Counted from the first letter of the stretch, positions 13,125 to 22,813 are shown. The stretch is DNA of 64,000 nt from Styela clava (GCF_964204865.1 NC_135255.1:18815135-18879134), one strand, 5' to 3'. Translations and numbers: made by a program. The notes: a model not told the origin generated them from the letters alone.

Positions 13125-13370
13125 CAGAGGTGGGCAAGGTTTTTGGCTAAAGGGCCAAAAATTTTGCTCACCTAGACTGGTGGGCCATGTAAGTGTGACG
13201 TAAAGTTACATTTTATTAACAATATTTACAGTGTTACAATATCGTGCCAAAGTCAATCGCAATCTCAACAAATTCCTTGCTGAAAAAAATTTGGTTTCAG
13301 TGTGGCGCAACAGGCGGGCCATATTGAATTACCCAACGAGCCATAATTTGCCCATGCCAGGTTTAGAGCC
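13125..13370. mobile_element. hAT-like element, 'ggtgggcaa...ttgccca'
   Basis: The left end 'cagaggtgggcaaggttttt' and the right end 'taatttgcccatgccagg' are inverted. Subterminal 'gggccaaaaa' and 'ggcgggccat' are typical of this group. Related fragments lie near 1930-2070 and 31870-32250. Confidence 0.55.
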
Positions 13371-13559
13371 TGTTATTATGTGTCAAGAGCCCTGTATAAA
13401 GTATATTATTAATTAATTAGTATTGCAATAATAAGCTTATTCATCTTTGTATAGTAAAAATATGAATATATATATGGAAGCAGATAATAAGTAAGACAAG
13501 ACATTTCATAATTAAAAATAATAATGATTGAAGCCATTTTGCATATGGTAAATTATGTT

Positions 13560-13565
13560 TTTATT
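13560..13565 (-). promoter_or_regulatory. polyadenylation signal of gene A
   Basis: AATAAA on the minus strand (tttatt on plus) lies about 50 bases beyond the stop codon of the caspase exon ending at 13616. The position and spacing are normal for a metazoan 3' end. Confidence 0.6.
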
Positions 13566-13615
13566 TTCTCAACAAAGAGAATTATGGAACACTTGGATAA
13601 ACAGTATGAGTCTGG

Positions 13616-15315
13616 TTACACCGGAAATCCTGGGAAAAGATAGAAAAATTGTGATAGGCTGGTTTTCTGCTCACTCATCGCTTTCGCTTCATTAGTGCCA
13701 GTTTTTTCTTTCATCGCTCGATTTACTATCGTCAGCATGTCAGCGACATGGTGCTTTGCTGCTTGGCGCATGAAGACATTTGTTATTGCATTAATAAACC
13801 AGGAACCCTCATAGATATTTCGGATGGCAGCATGTTCCTCATGTGTAGGATATGCAACAAAAATATCAGAGACAGTCGGCATTCTTCTAGCGCCATCTGT
13901 TTGAACACAAACTTTTTCGGAGCTTTCCATAACAGGTTCTTTCATTTTATTATCCGCTGCGATAGTGCTTCTATCTATTATTGTTCCCCTGCAAAATTGA
14001 TAAATAAAAAACTTTGGAATGTTTTGCAAGTTTCCATTCTTAGTGTTAAAGAACATCTCCTCGATTTTTTTAACCTCCACCAATTTATGATCACTGCCTT
14101 CGAAAACTGGTTTTCCCTTGTCTATTCCCCCGTGAGTCATGATCACGATCACAATGAAGCTATACTTTGTCTTGATTTCACTCACTTCACCAAGCAAATC
14201 CTTCATTTGTTTTCCAGTTTTGTCACTTTCCCAGGGTTTGGGAAAAGTTTTATTTCCATATAATTTGCATCCAAGTTTCTTCCAGAGAGTTGTCATGTTT
14301 TTCACATCTATCTCAGACCCTTTTCTCTCTTTGCCTTTTATGCCTTTGAAAGTGTTGTTTAAAATCAAAGCTAAGCCCTTTGGTTTGGTGATGCTGTAGA
14401 TCCCCTTATCTGTGAAACTTTTCTCATAATCATTTCTATCACAAGGAATCACTTCAATTTTTTCCACAAGTCCACACAAGTCTTCAATATCAGCTAATGA
14501 AGGTTGTTCCCCACTTCTAGGTTCAGTATCACGGACTCTATTTTCTCTTGGCGAATCCAGTGGGAACTTGAATTTTTTTATCTCTCTGTCAATTCCATTC
14601 TTCTCCATTTCACATTTGATGACAATTTCAGGATATTGCTGAAAGATAGGGAGAAGTTCAAATTCAAAGTTATGTCTGGGCTTCTTTAAAAAGTCGTCAT
14701 TTACGAAAACGGGTTTATTGAACCACAAGTTTTCTGGGTTTCCTTCAACTCGTAGTTTGACATGAATTTTGTCACCACGTCTTAGAACAAACGGGTTAAA
14801 TCTTGCTGGGAGAAGTTTAGCATCTAGGCCTTTATAAAACCCTTTAACACTTTCTTCAGTGCTCAGAGTCGAATTGAAAAATGCAAAGTTAATCTGGTTT
14901 TTGCCAACGAGATAGAATAAATTTTCCTTGACAACTGGGGCAGAAAACAATCGTTTGATAGCGGCAATTACGCGACTGAACTCTTGACAGCGGAATTCTA
15001 TAGTTCTGTCCTGCATGACTAGATCAGGTTTAATAATGTTCCAGTCAGTGTCATTGGTAAAGTGAAGTATTTCAAAATCCTCTTTCTTCAGCTCGAGACA
15101 CCATGACTTCATTTGTACTATTGCATTTTTGCGTAATGTTGATTCTGCACTGATGTCAAGAACTGGTGTGATGGCGACATATTCTGCTGGGCATATTGAA
15201 TTGTCCAATCCAACTGACATCCAAACTTTTGTTTGTTCATTGAATGTTCCATCCGGAAAAGCAACTTTGCATTCGTTAAGATTCATTGTATCCCCTTTAA
15301 TTCCAATCTTTTTGA
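13616..15315 (-). CDS. gene A terminal exon: ZU5-UPA (FIIND-like) caspase
   Basis: This is a predicted caspase-family (C14) cysteine protease. Numbered from the in-frame ATG at 15376, the residues are: ZU5-like about 21-140 ('FPDGTFNEQTKV', 'AITPVLDIS', 'IEFRCQEFSRV'); UPA-like about 141-272 ('LFYLVGKNQINFAFF', 'LRRGDKIHVKL'); caspase about 300-586. Catalytic His415 sits in MTHGG and Cys462 in QFCRG. S1-pocket arginines appear as R351 (RKGSEID) and R519 (AIRN). The exon probably starts at an acceptor (TTTTTTTAG) after 15315 and not at the ATG, because its phase fits the FN3 exon at 16183-16446. ZU5-UPA occurs in PIDD, UNC5 and the NLRP1/CARD8 FIIND. Joining it directly to a caspase is unusual. 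The FIIND autoproteolysis site (F|S) would be F133-S134. The domain calls are by eye; the caspase call is firm. Confidence 0.85.
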
Positions 15316-15605
15316 CTAAAAAAATTTGATTTTTAAGAAATAAGAAATAAGCAACTAAACAAATAAAAGGTCTCATAAAAATTTATATTCGATTCATAAG
15401 TAACATGCAATTGGACTGTATCTTCCTCGTTGAGCACTTAAAGTCATGGTGTTTTCTTCTGGACAAAAGTAAAAACCAGAAACAATTTTATTTTTAATTA
15501 CGTTATATTCTATCTTCGAATACTTATTAATATATGGTTTTACTATGTTGTTACGAGACTACGGCAGGTTGGAGTCCTGATTCCATTACTAAATATTGAT
15601 TATAA

Positions 15606-15763
15606 TCAATATGGATTCACAATAGACTGGTGGATGAAGCATTTGACTTAACTGCGGCCAGCATAGAAGAGCCAATTTTGAATGGTGTGCCGGTGAAAAA
15701 AGATCTTAGTGTGGGTAATATGGTACAGGTGAGAAATTCCAATCCCTTTGCGTCACAAAGCCT
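15606..15763 (+). pseudogene. orphan exon-like fragment inside gene A intron, opposite strand
   Basis: The plus strand reads as protein-like sequence ('DEAFDLTAASIEEPILNG', then 'VPVKKDLSVGNMVQ'), ending at a good donor (CAG|GTGAGA) at 15728/15729. The likely acceptor (CACAATAG) before 15626 lacks a pyrimidine tract. I do not recognise the family, and I found no partner exons nearby. It may be a captured gene fragment or one exon of a gene on the plus strand. Confidence 0.35.
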
Positions 15764-16109
15764 ATAACAGTACCTGAGTGCCACTATCATATTAGCAAAA
15801 CTAGCTAGCAAAATCCTGTAAAAAATACGCAATGTTATAAAAATGTGTTTCTCACTGAATTCGTTAGTGACTGAAGTCGGCGTGACAATAAATTTGAATA
15901 CTTGTGTAGGATTCTATTCGTTTTACCTCAACATTCCAGCACTACTAATAATGCTGTAAGGTTAAAAACAAAATTTTTGTGTCTGCAACTAGGATATCTT
16001 AAAGGTGCGACCTGCAGCTTCACCCAGTTACTTGTATCTGGCCCTCCTGTAATGAAGGTCGCACACCCCTGACATAATTATTCTGGGAGCTATTGACCCC
16101 TTTTATGCA

Positions 16110-16239
16110 TATAGGCCTACTGTGTTATTCACAGAAGTCAATATCATAAAAAGTGAAAAACTAGATATTCCTCGAACTATACCTTTTATAACATTCTTTG
16201 ACTGAGTCTTAGCTCCAATTTTACCCTGTTTATTCTTGG
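16110..16239. repeat. duplicated FN3 exon/intron boundary, copy 1
   Basis: About 130 bases covering the 3' half of the FN3 exon's end and the following intron ('ataggcctactgtgttattc ... tttattcttg') are repeated with little or no change at 16564-16694. This copy belongs to the intact exon. Confidence 0.85.
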
Positions 16240-16446
16240 CCGAGACTTGGAAATGATATTGTTTACCAAGTGTAGGTGACTTCATTCTATACTGAGGAAT
16301 CTCTGTAGTGTGAGTCTCTCTAAGTTTCACATCATCACAGAAGATTTCTATGTTGTATAGAATGTTGCTGTCAGGTACTCCATCCCAAGTCAAGAGAATG
16401 TCCGATCCACTTCTTCGAGATGAAACATTTTCAATTCGTGGCAAAG
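16183..16446 (-). CDS. gene A internal exon: fibronectin type III domain
   Basis: The exon is 264 bases: acceptor TATTTTCAG| on the high side, donor AAAAG|GTATAG on the low side. It encodes 87 codons with the FN3 pattern: 'LPRIENVSS', 'DILLTW', 'YNIEIFCDD', then 'YHFQVSAKNKQG'. It enters and leaves in the same phase (two bases finish the first codon, one base is left over). The leftover G joins the TC at the start of the ZU5 exon to give valine, so the frame runs straight into VKKIGIKG and the ZU5 domain. An FN3 module ahead of ZU5-UPA-caspase suggests a scaffold or ligand-binding part. The exon upstream of this one is not certain; the frame at 17103-17363 is a candidate. Confidence 0.75.
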
Positions 16447-16563
16447 CTGAAAATAAAGTATTGAGTTAGTTAGTATAAGGATCAAATTACATAAATGTGA
16501 AATATAACCTGCAATATTTATTCTTATTTATACTTCCAAATTATTACTAGTGACTAATAAGGA

Positions 16564-16694
16564 ATATAGGCCTACTGTGTTATTCACAGAAGTCAATATC
16601 ATAAAAAGTGAAAAACTAGATATTCCTCGAACTATACCTTTTATAACATTCTTTGACTGAGTCTTAGCTCCAATTTTACCCTGTTTATTCTTGC
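16564..16694 (-). pseudogene. truncated second copy of FN3 exon end
   Basis: This is a near-identical copy of 16110-16239: the last 20-odd codons of the FN3 exon (KNKQGKIGAKTQSKNVIK), its donor and part of the intron. It lacks the acceptor side and most of the domain, so it cannot encode FN3. The duplicated donor could still act as a decoy splice site. Confidence 0.75.
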
Positions 16695-17102
16695 AATATT
16701 GATAACCTGCAATATTGATATTGCATAAGTATATAGTAGCTCTGAAGTAAATGAGATATCCAAGAAAAATCTCTGTCAATATTATCATTTTTCATAAACG
16801 TCTGTATAAGTAGGACATTATGAAAACATTTCTTAAAATCAACGTCGGCTCTGACTACATAATAAATAAGTTAGCTATGGGTGTTTGTCAGAAACGTATG
16901 TAACAGCACTCTCATGAATCTCGAATCCTCGATGGCACAACGCTGCCATATTATTCTAATATGGATCACGGTATGACACTAACTTAAATGTATGTATAAA
17001 TATCTCAATTATAACAGAGATTAGTGCCATCATCAGCGCAATTAGAAGAGAAAATAAAACCCAAAGGAATTAAATGTCTAGGAAAAGGATGAAATAGTTT
17101 TA

Positions 17103-17363
17103 TTACGAACCCGATTGCTTCTTGATATTAGCCACCAGACCTTTTGAATCATCACTCTTCAGGTTAATCTCAACGTTGGCAGCAAAAGCTGTTAATATAT
17201 CCAAATGAGATGATACGTTATTACACTCTATACCTATTGAATTTTTCCCTTCTACAGTTATCTTATTAGGTGACTTGATCAAGGCCAGTGGCCGTTGTGA
17301 TGGGTTGTTATCACTTCTCCCAGCCATTTCCACTAATGAACATCTATTTACAACAACTTGCAA
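17103..17363 (-). CDS. small protein or 5' exon with two G-K-N amyloid-like motifs
   Basis: The frame is open for 86 codons; an internal ATG (MAGRSDNN) at residue 13 gives 74. It contains 'KITVEGKNSIGIECNN' and, 31 residues on, the weaker 'VEINLKSDDSKGLVANI'. The first matches the linker motifs of genes B and C ('INLKGKNATGIENN', 'INVVGKNAVGIQTN'), and the two-copy spacing matches gene B (33 residues). The stop TAA overlaps an AATAAA signal, which suits a complete short gene. Alternatively this is the first exon of gene A: phase-1 donors such as ATAG|GTATAG exist inside it and would fit the FN3 exon. The upstream sequence is homologous to 21780-21960. A decayed duplicate is the third possibility. 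Confidence 0.5.
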   Translation of the reverse strand: MQVVVNRCSLVEMAGRSDNNPSQRPLALIKSPNKITVEGKNSIGIECNNVSSHLDILTAFAANVEINLKSDDSKGLVANIKKQSGS

Positions 17364-17530
17364 TGAAGCTCAAGGACTAGTTATTCTATCAACATAAAAC
17401 TACTTTTAGAAATAACCTGAAAAAAAATTGTAAATAGTCGGTGATCACAAAATATGAGAAAAACAGTTCAAAGTATATTGATAAACAAGCTGTGTTCTGC
17501 AAACCTTATAAAAGTGGCACAGGGAAAGCA
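17364..17530 (-). promoter_or_regulatory. duplicated 5' flank with TATA-like element
   Basis: On the minus strand the sequence upstream of the small frame contains 'CACTTTTATAAGG' (plus 17505-17517). The whole flank is similar to 21830-22010 ('gtcggtgatcacaaaatat' vs 'gtcagtgatcacaaaatat', 'cataaaagt'). Shared upstream DNA suggests that promoter and first exon were duplicated together. Promoter activity is inference. Confidence 0.3.
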
Positions 17531-18062
17531 GAAATAAATTTGCTTCACAAAATCATAATAGGACGTAAAATTTCCCCTGACAATTTGAATATCATCGAGA
17601 ATGGGATTTGAATTGCAAATTCATAATTGAGTTACAGTAATGATAACAATAATTTTTCAATTTGATAGTGTTTTCAAATCATATTCATTTGATACTAAAA
17701 TATAAATACCTAAAATTTCATAATTCTGTTTAGTATTGTTAAGAAAAGGGAGGAAATCAACAAAAAGCACAGATAATACGTAATGTTCGGAGTAAACCCA
17801 GAAAAAATATTCTTCACAATTACAGCATATAACCAGGGTAACGGTTGAATTGGCACGTTCACCTGATGCTCAATAAACCCCTAAGTTATTCATTGGTTCG
17901 ACACTAAACAGCGTAAATAACAAGTAACACAAAACTCATTGTATATAAATGTCATTAGCGAAAGCAAAATACAGTTCTTATTTCCTCGAGCTCATAAGCA
18001 CTTTCATAAATTGTATTGAATAGAATGCATTGAAAATATAACAGGAAATGTGAGTAAATCCC

Positions 18063-18495
18063 TTCCCACATAATGACGCTGCTGTACAGAAAGAATATCT
18101 TACTCCTACATGTTTTGATAAATAACCATCGAAATAATCATCAAAACTATCAACTATGACTACAAAGAATACCAATATAATGTTAATGATGAATAACTAT
18201 ACGAAACACAGAGATAAATTGCCAGATTAGCCATCAGTTCATGATTCAGAACCCAGTCATTCAATGGCATATTACCTTCCCACATAATGGCGCTGCTGTA
18301 CAGAAAAAATATCTTACTCCTACACAGCAAGTTTTGATAAATAACCATCGAAATATTCATCAAAACTATCAACTATGACTACAAAGAATACCAATATAAT
18401 GTTAATAATGAATAACTATACGAAACACAGAGATAAATTGCCAGATTAGCCATTAGTTCATGATTCAGAACCCAGTCATTCAATGGCATATTACC
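18063..18495. repeat. tandem duplication, about 215-bp unit
   Basis: Copies at 18063-18274 and 18275-18495 run from 'ttcccacataatg(a/g)cgctgc' to 'ggcatattacc' with few differences. On the minus strand both are open and hydrophobic ('HELMANLAIYLCVSYSYS'), but I do not recognise a protein and see no complete gene. Confidence 0.85.
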
Positions 18496-19329
18496 GGGTA
18501 TTAAAAATGTTACATAATAATGCATAAAGGTGATGTCAATAAACGCATGTTGGTCATAGGTTATCGCCAACCAATTGGACATTCTTCGCTATGATATTAA
18601 AGAATTGCAATGAAACATAAAATTAAAAGCTACCCCAATATGAAAAGCACTAAAATATATTCCTAATTGAAGAATAAAACAGGTGGAACAATTCAAAAAT
18701 AAATTGAAACTGGAGACATAGGTATTGCATATTTTACATGTTTTCTATAAGTAATCAGATTTCATTTGAAATGAAAAACGATTTCAATTCGTTAAAAAAA
18801 TGATACAAGTAAGTAACATAACGTAGAATAAAGTTTCCTAACCGAGGAGAAAATAAAATGGAAGAGTGGGTCAGTTTTAGTAATATTATTTAGCATTATT
18901 GTGATACATATTGATGCACACACTATAAAACTAGCACAGCAGTAATTTTAAATCACAGAAACGGTTTTGGTAATTCAAAATTATATTTTGGTGTTATAAA
19001 ATAAGCTTTTTCAGTGGAAATATATAAAAAGGAGTAAACAGTTTTGCTGTAGAATAATTTTTGGTTTATCATTATCACAATTTCATTGTGACAAGTCAAC
19101 ACATAAAAGTAATTGTTAAACGTAACATTGCGTTTAAAAGTGAAAATATAAAAGATAAATATGAGTTGTGTATTTTAGTATAAATGAATATAAGCAAAAC
19201 TCACTGCCTGTAGGGAAATTAGGTCTCATAATTATTTCACTTTCTTATTATAGAAAATTTGTCGAAAGTATATTCAAGCAACTAACTGGTAACCCAGCTG
19301 GCGAAAGCATGTAAGAATAAGGCATCAAA

Positions 19330-19545
19330 ATTAAATGCATTTCATGCTGAGGATGTATCAAAAAATTATCCACCAGAGGGCACCCAAACAACCAATGAAC
19401 TTTTCATACCTCGTACCTACGGCTCTAGTGAAAGTAGGCTTATAAGAACAAGGCACAAATTTAAGTGCATTTTATGCTGAAACAATGGATGAACTTTTCA
19501 TTCCTAATTCGACTATGGCTCTAGTGAAAGATATTAAAAATGAAT
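19330..19545. repeat. tandem duplication, about 105-bp unit
   Basis: Two diverged copies share 'aagaa(t/c)aaggca', 'atgcattt(c/t)atgctgaa', 'gaacttttcat' and 'ggctctagtgaaag'. No gene is seen between 18600 and 19960. Confidence 0.6.
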
Positions 19546-19959
19546 AACACAATTCCTAAACGTAAATATAGGATTTCATGAATAATTTGTAAGTTTGATT
19601 TAAAAATAGGACATCGTGAGGATTAAACAGCTGATGGTTTATGAAATACCCAATTAGGCTATTCAATTTTGGCCATCACTTGACATTAGTATAACTGTGA
19701 CATCATTAATAGCTCCAAAGGTTATTAGGATTTAATTTCACTACTATATCATTTGACTATTTCAATTTACAATAATTTATAGAAATTTCTCAGCGAAAAT
19801 CTGCTTTTGATATTCACCAGTTTCAGTCCTTATTTAGTCCAAGACAGTTCTTTTATACCTTCAGGCCCGAATATGTCGCTGAACTTATTCTGAAGTGCCA
19901 TATCTTACAACTTTGCTTGGTGTCTGAGTAATGGGGGTTCGGGTATCGCTGTTCCAGGG

Positions 19960-19990
19960 TACTTAACAAGAAAAAGGTTGAGAACCCCTG
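19960..19990. mobile_element. hAT terminal sequence abutting the stop codon of gene B
   Basis: On the minus strand 'CAGGGGTTCTCAACCTTTTT' starts two bases after the TAA of gene B. This is a standard hAT terminus. Only this end is recognised; the other end was not found. Confidence 0.5.
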
Positions 19991-19992
19991 TT

Positions 19993-21660
19993 TTAAAGTG
20001 ACATAGTCATGTTTGAAGGTGACTGGCTGCTGGGAAATAAGAAAAGTTTTTTTGACAAGGTTGAAGTGAATCCACTCATCTGTTTTTCTCCGTCAGTTTC
20101 CTTTCCTTTCCCTATTCTTTTTTCCATTGCATTATTAATTATTGCTGACATTTCAGCTACATCACGATCATGAGCATGTATCCTAAAAACATTGATAAAT
20201 GCATTGCTATGATAGTTCCCATTAATAGCATTCTGGTGTCCAACAAAGCCAGGTTGAGAGCCATAAAGAATAATTGTGTCAGATATTGTTGGAATTTTCT
20301 CTGGTCTTTTACTAGCTCCTTGCGTTGAAGTTGATTCATTATCCTTTCCAAAAACGCAATCTTTGATTGAACGATGTAATTTTTCGACGCCCCAATCAAT
20401 GTTTTTTCCTCTGCAAAATGTAAAAACAAAAACTTTTGGAACGCCTTGTAGCTTTTCTGCGTTCCGATTGTTGAATATAGTTAAAACTTCACTGACTTTT
20501 ATACTTTTGCGATCACTAGCATAAAATATATCCTCTTCATCTTTTTCATTTCCATGTGAAAGAACTACTAGAACAAGACAAGACACTGGCACCTTCATTC
20601 GTGCAATATTTTTCAAAGTTATCAAAAGTTCATCTGACGTTTTTTCTTTGAGTACAAGGAGTTTAAAACCAATTTTTTCAAAATAAATTTTGTGATTTTC
20701 AGCATCCCGCTCAGCCCCATGTCTTTCTTCATCAGTTTCAGAAAATGTGCAAGAAATAATTACAGCAAGACGCCCTTTTTCTTTAGTGATTTGGTAAATT
20801 TCATTTGCCTGTTGATCATAGTCTTTTTTTGATGACAATGTGACTTCAAAATTTTCATTTACTCTTGAGCAATACTCAAGTGGTTCCTCTAGCAAAGGAG
20901 ATTTCTCTTTTCCTATCTCAGTTATGGGTTGCTTCAAGTTGAAGTTATTTCTAACACTCGTTGCATTTTTGCCTTCTACATCAATAGTAACATCGCCGAA
21001 CAAAGATGGAGGAATAGAGTTCGGATCTACTCCAGAATAGAAATTGTTCTCAATACCTGTTGCATTTTTCCCTTTTAAATTAATTTTAAGTGAGGAGAAT
21101 AATGGTGCCACTGCCTTATGTGAAAATCTTCCTGTTGGCTTCATTTCATCACTGTTAGAACTTCCATCATATACGTCACCATCTAATGGTGTCCGTCCGG
21201 TCCGGTCAGTGTCACCAGACATAACATTCGAGGCAGAATTTTTAGGTACCGGGGCACTTCCTAATGGCACATTCACACTTTGTTCATTTCTTGAAATTCC
21301 TTGTGCATCAGAACTCAGGGGAGGGGCATCCCAGGAGTGAACTCCTACTACTGAAGAACCTTGCTGTGCGAGTCGGACTTCCTGTGGCTGATGAGCCCTT
21401 TGTGGAGGTCTTTCATCCCGATATTCCATAAGTTGCTCGAGAAGGTCGACTGTAGCGATTCTCCCTTTTTTTCTTTGCCATGTCAGGACCATCTGATATC
21501 TCTGTTCAATCATCCCTTGCATTTGATAATTACATTCGCATTCTTCGATCTCAACTTCCTTCAACCCCAGTTTTATTTTTGCAATTTGAGGCCATTCGCT
21601 TCTTTTTACAGCTCTGACAACTTCGTAAATCCGAGATGCTTCATTTTGATTTGATGCCAT
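19993..21660 (-). CDS. gene B: death domain - amyloid-like motif x2 - divergent caspase
   Basis: A 555-residue intronless frame. Residues 8-82 form a death domain ('EQRYQMVLTW', then 'GRIATVDLLEQLM'). A polar linker follows, with two copies of a motif: 'LKINLKGKNATGIENNF' (191-207) and 'VTIDVEGKNATSVRNNF' (224-240), 33 residues apart. The caspase spans about 265-540, with His369 (LSHGNE) and Cys416 in TFCRG. The large-subunit S1 arginine is kept (R313, ERHGAERD). The small-subunit one is not: the segment reads 'FVGHQN' (Q476) where the siblings read 'xxFRN/FRH', and GSWF(Y)INA has become GNYHSNA. So substrate recognition is altered or lost while the catalytic dyad remains. The C-terminus stops at a transposon end. 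A role in cell death or immune signalling follows from the family; amyloid behaviour is inference. Confidence 0.9.
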   Translation of the reverse strand: MASNQNEASRIYEVVRAVKRSEWPQIAKIKLGLKEVEIEECECNYQMQGMIEQRYQMVLTWQRKKGRIATVDLLEQLMEYRDERPPQRAHQPQEVRLAQQGSSVVGVHSWDAPPLSSDAQGISRNEQSVNVPLGSAPVPKNSASNVMSGDTDRTGRTPLDGDVYDGSSNSDEMKPTGRFSHKAVAPLFSSLKINLKGKNATGIENNFYSGVDPNSIPPSLFGDVTIDVEGKNATSVRNNFNLKQPITEIGKEKSPLLEEPLEYCSRVNENFEVTLSSKKDYDQQANEIYQITKEKGRLAVIISCTFSETDEERHGAERDAENHKIYFEKIGFKLLVLKEKTSDELLITLKNIARMKVPVSCLVLVVLSHGNEKDEEDIFYASDRKSIKVSEVLTIFNNRNAEKLQGVPKVFVFTFCRGKNIDWGVEKLHRSIKDCVFGKDNESTSTQGASKRPEKIPTISDTIILYGSQPGFVGHQNAINGNYHSNAFINVFRIHAHDRDVAEMSAIINNAMEKRIGKGKETDGEKQMSGFTSTLSKKLFLFPSSQSPSNMTMSL

Positions 21661-21840
21661 GGCTCCAAACGACTGATGACAATTATCAGATAAGACGATA
21701 TCGCATAGAAAATTTCACGTAAGGAAATTTTTCCCTTTACCCTAATTTTAAGTGAAGCCAATAATGGTGCCACTTCCCTTTGTGATGAGTCTTTATCACG
21801 TCCTTCAGTCATATATTTCCACAAATGAACATGTATTTAT
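21661..21840 (-). pseudogene. decayed duplicate of motif segment upstream of gene B
   Basis: The minus strand reads 'REVAPLLASLKIRVKGK', closely matching 'KAVAPLFSSLKINLKGK' of gene B. It diverges straight after GK and runs into the 5' side of gene B. The higher-coordinate flank matches that of 17103-17363. It is either a 5' leader made from an old duplicate or a dead exon. Confidence 0.6.
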
Positions 21841-22807
21841 CTCCACTGGCAATGAAGCCCCAAGACTAGTAACTCTATCAGCATAAACTAGGTACTATTA
21901 TAGCTAAGCTAGACGTAAAAACAGAAATAGTCAGTGATCACAAAATATCGAAAAATGATTAAACATTATCAATAAAAATGCATCTAACCTCATAAAAGTT
22001 GGGGGAGCTAATACGAAAAAGATATTTCATTTTAATATTAAAAATTGTTAATCATACAGTTCTATTCTGGAATTTATAGTTATTTCGTTTGGACATGACA
22101 TCGCTATGACAAAAAAGAATTTCAATGAAACGTAAAATTTAAATTATTTCAATCATATAACCACTAAAATATATTGATAATTGAAGAATAAAACAGTAAA
22201 AATGGAACAATTCAATCCAACAAAGCAAAATTAATAGAAATGAAATAAGAGCCATTAAAGTAAGCATAGTGATAATACAATAAGATACATTTCAATACAT
22301 GAGAGTGTAGGCTTTAGTTTTTGCTATACAGAGCCTGCCTAAAAGTCACACAAGATATGGGTAAGCAAGAAAAGTAATCAATGTAAATCAGTGGTCTTTA
22401 AACTTTTTAAGCCTTTTTAGAATTTGTCAAGTCTCGCGCCCCACCTCAAAAAAAATAGATAACAATACAAATAAAAGATGTTTTATTCAAAACGAGTGTC
22501 CACGTATGTTTTATTCTAATGTTAAGTTGATGGAACGTAAATATCAAATAAAGCAGGCAAGATCAAATCCAACAAATATTTTTATTTTTAATTAAGTAGC
22601 TTTACACCCAACAAAAAATTACACTGATGTAGATTCATGATAATGGATATTGATGACATAATAATAATGCCCGTGAAGACCACATGAGTCTGGAAATAAT
22701 TCGTTCCTCCCAAAATTCACTGTATGGATTTTTCAGAAAAAATGCAGTAATATCACTTAACCAAATTCTTAAAGATCAGCTTGGAATAGCAATAATCATG
22801 AATATAG
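21841..22807. other. intergenic region between genes B and C
   Basis: The part to about 22010 is the duplicated 5' flank shared with 17364-17530. At 22391-22470 lies a fragment sharing 'tttttagaatttgtcaagtct' and 'ccccaccT' with the hAT MITE at 42311-42552. I see no gene. Confidence 0.5.
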
Positions 22808-22813
22808 TTTTAT
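22808..22813 (-). promoter_or_regulatory. polyadenylation signal of gene C
   Basis: AATAAA on the minus strand lies about 45 bases past the TAA of gene C. Confidence 0.6.

Noticed and set aside
13748..14399. Open frames on the plus strand opposite the gene A caspase exon (up to 171 codons)
   Set aside because: They are antisense shadows of a clearly coding exon and have no protein-like features of their own.
14860..14920. A copy of the G-K-N motif in gene A (LVGKNQINFAFF)
   Set aside because: It lies inside the UPA-like domain and is better explained as a UPA beta-strand; the G-I-x-x-N part is absent.
20157..20429. 90-codon frame overlapping gene B in another frame
   Set aside because: It is a frame-shifted shadow of the caspase coding sequence.
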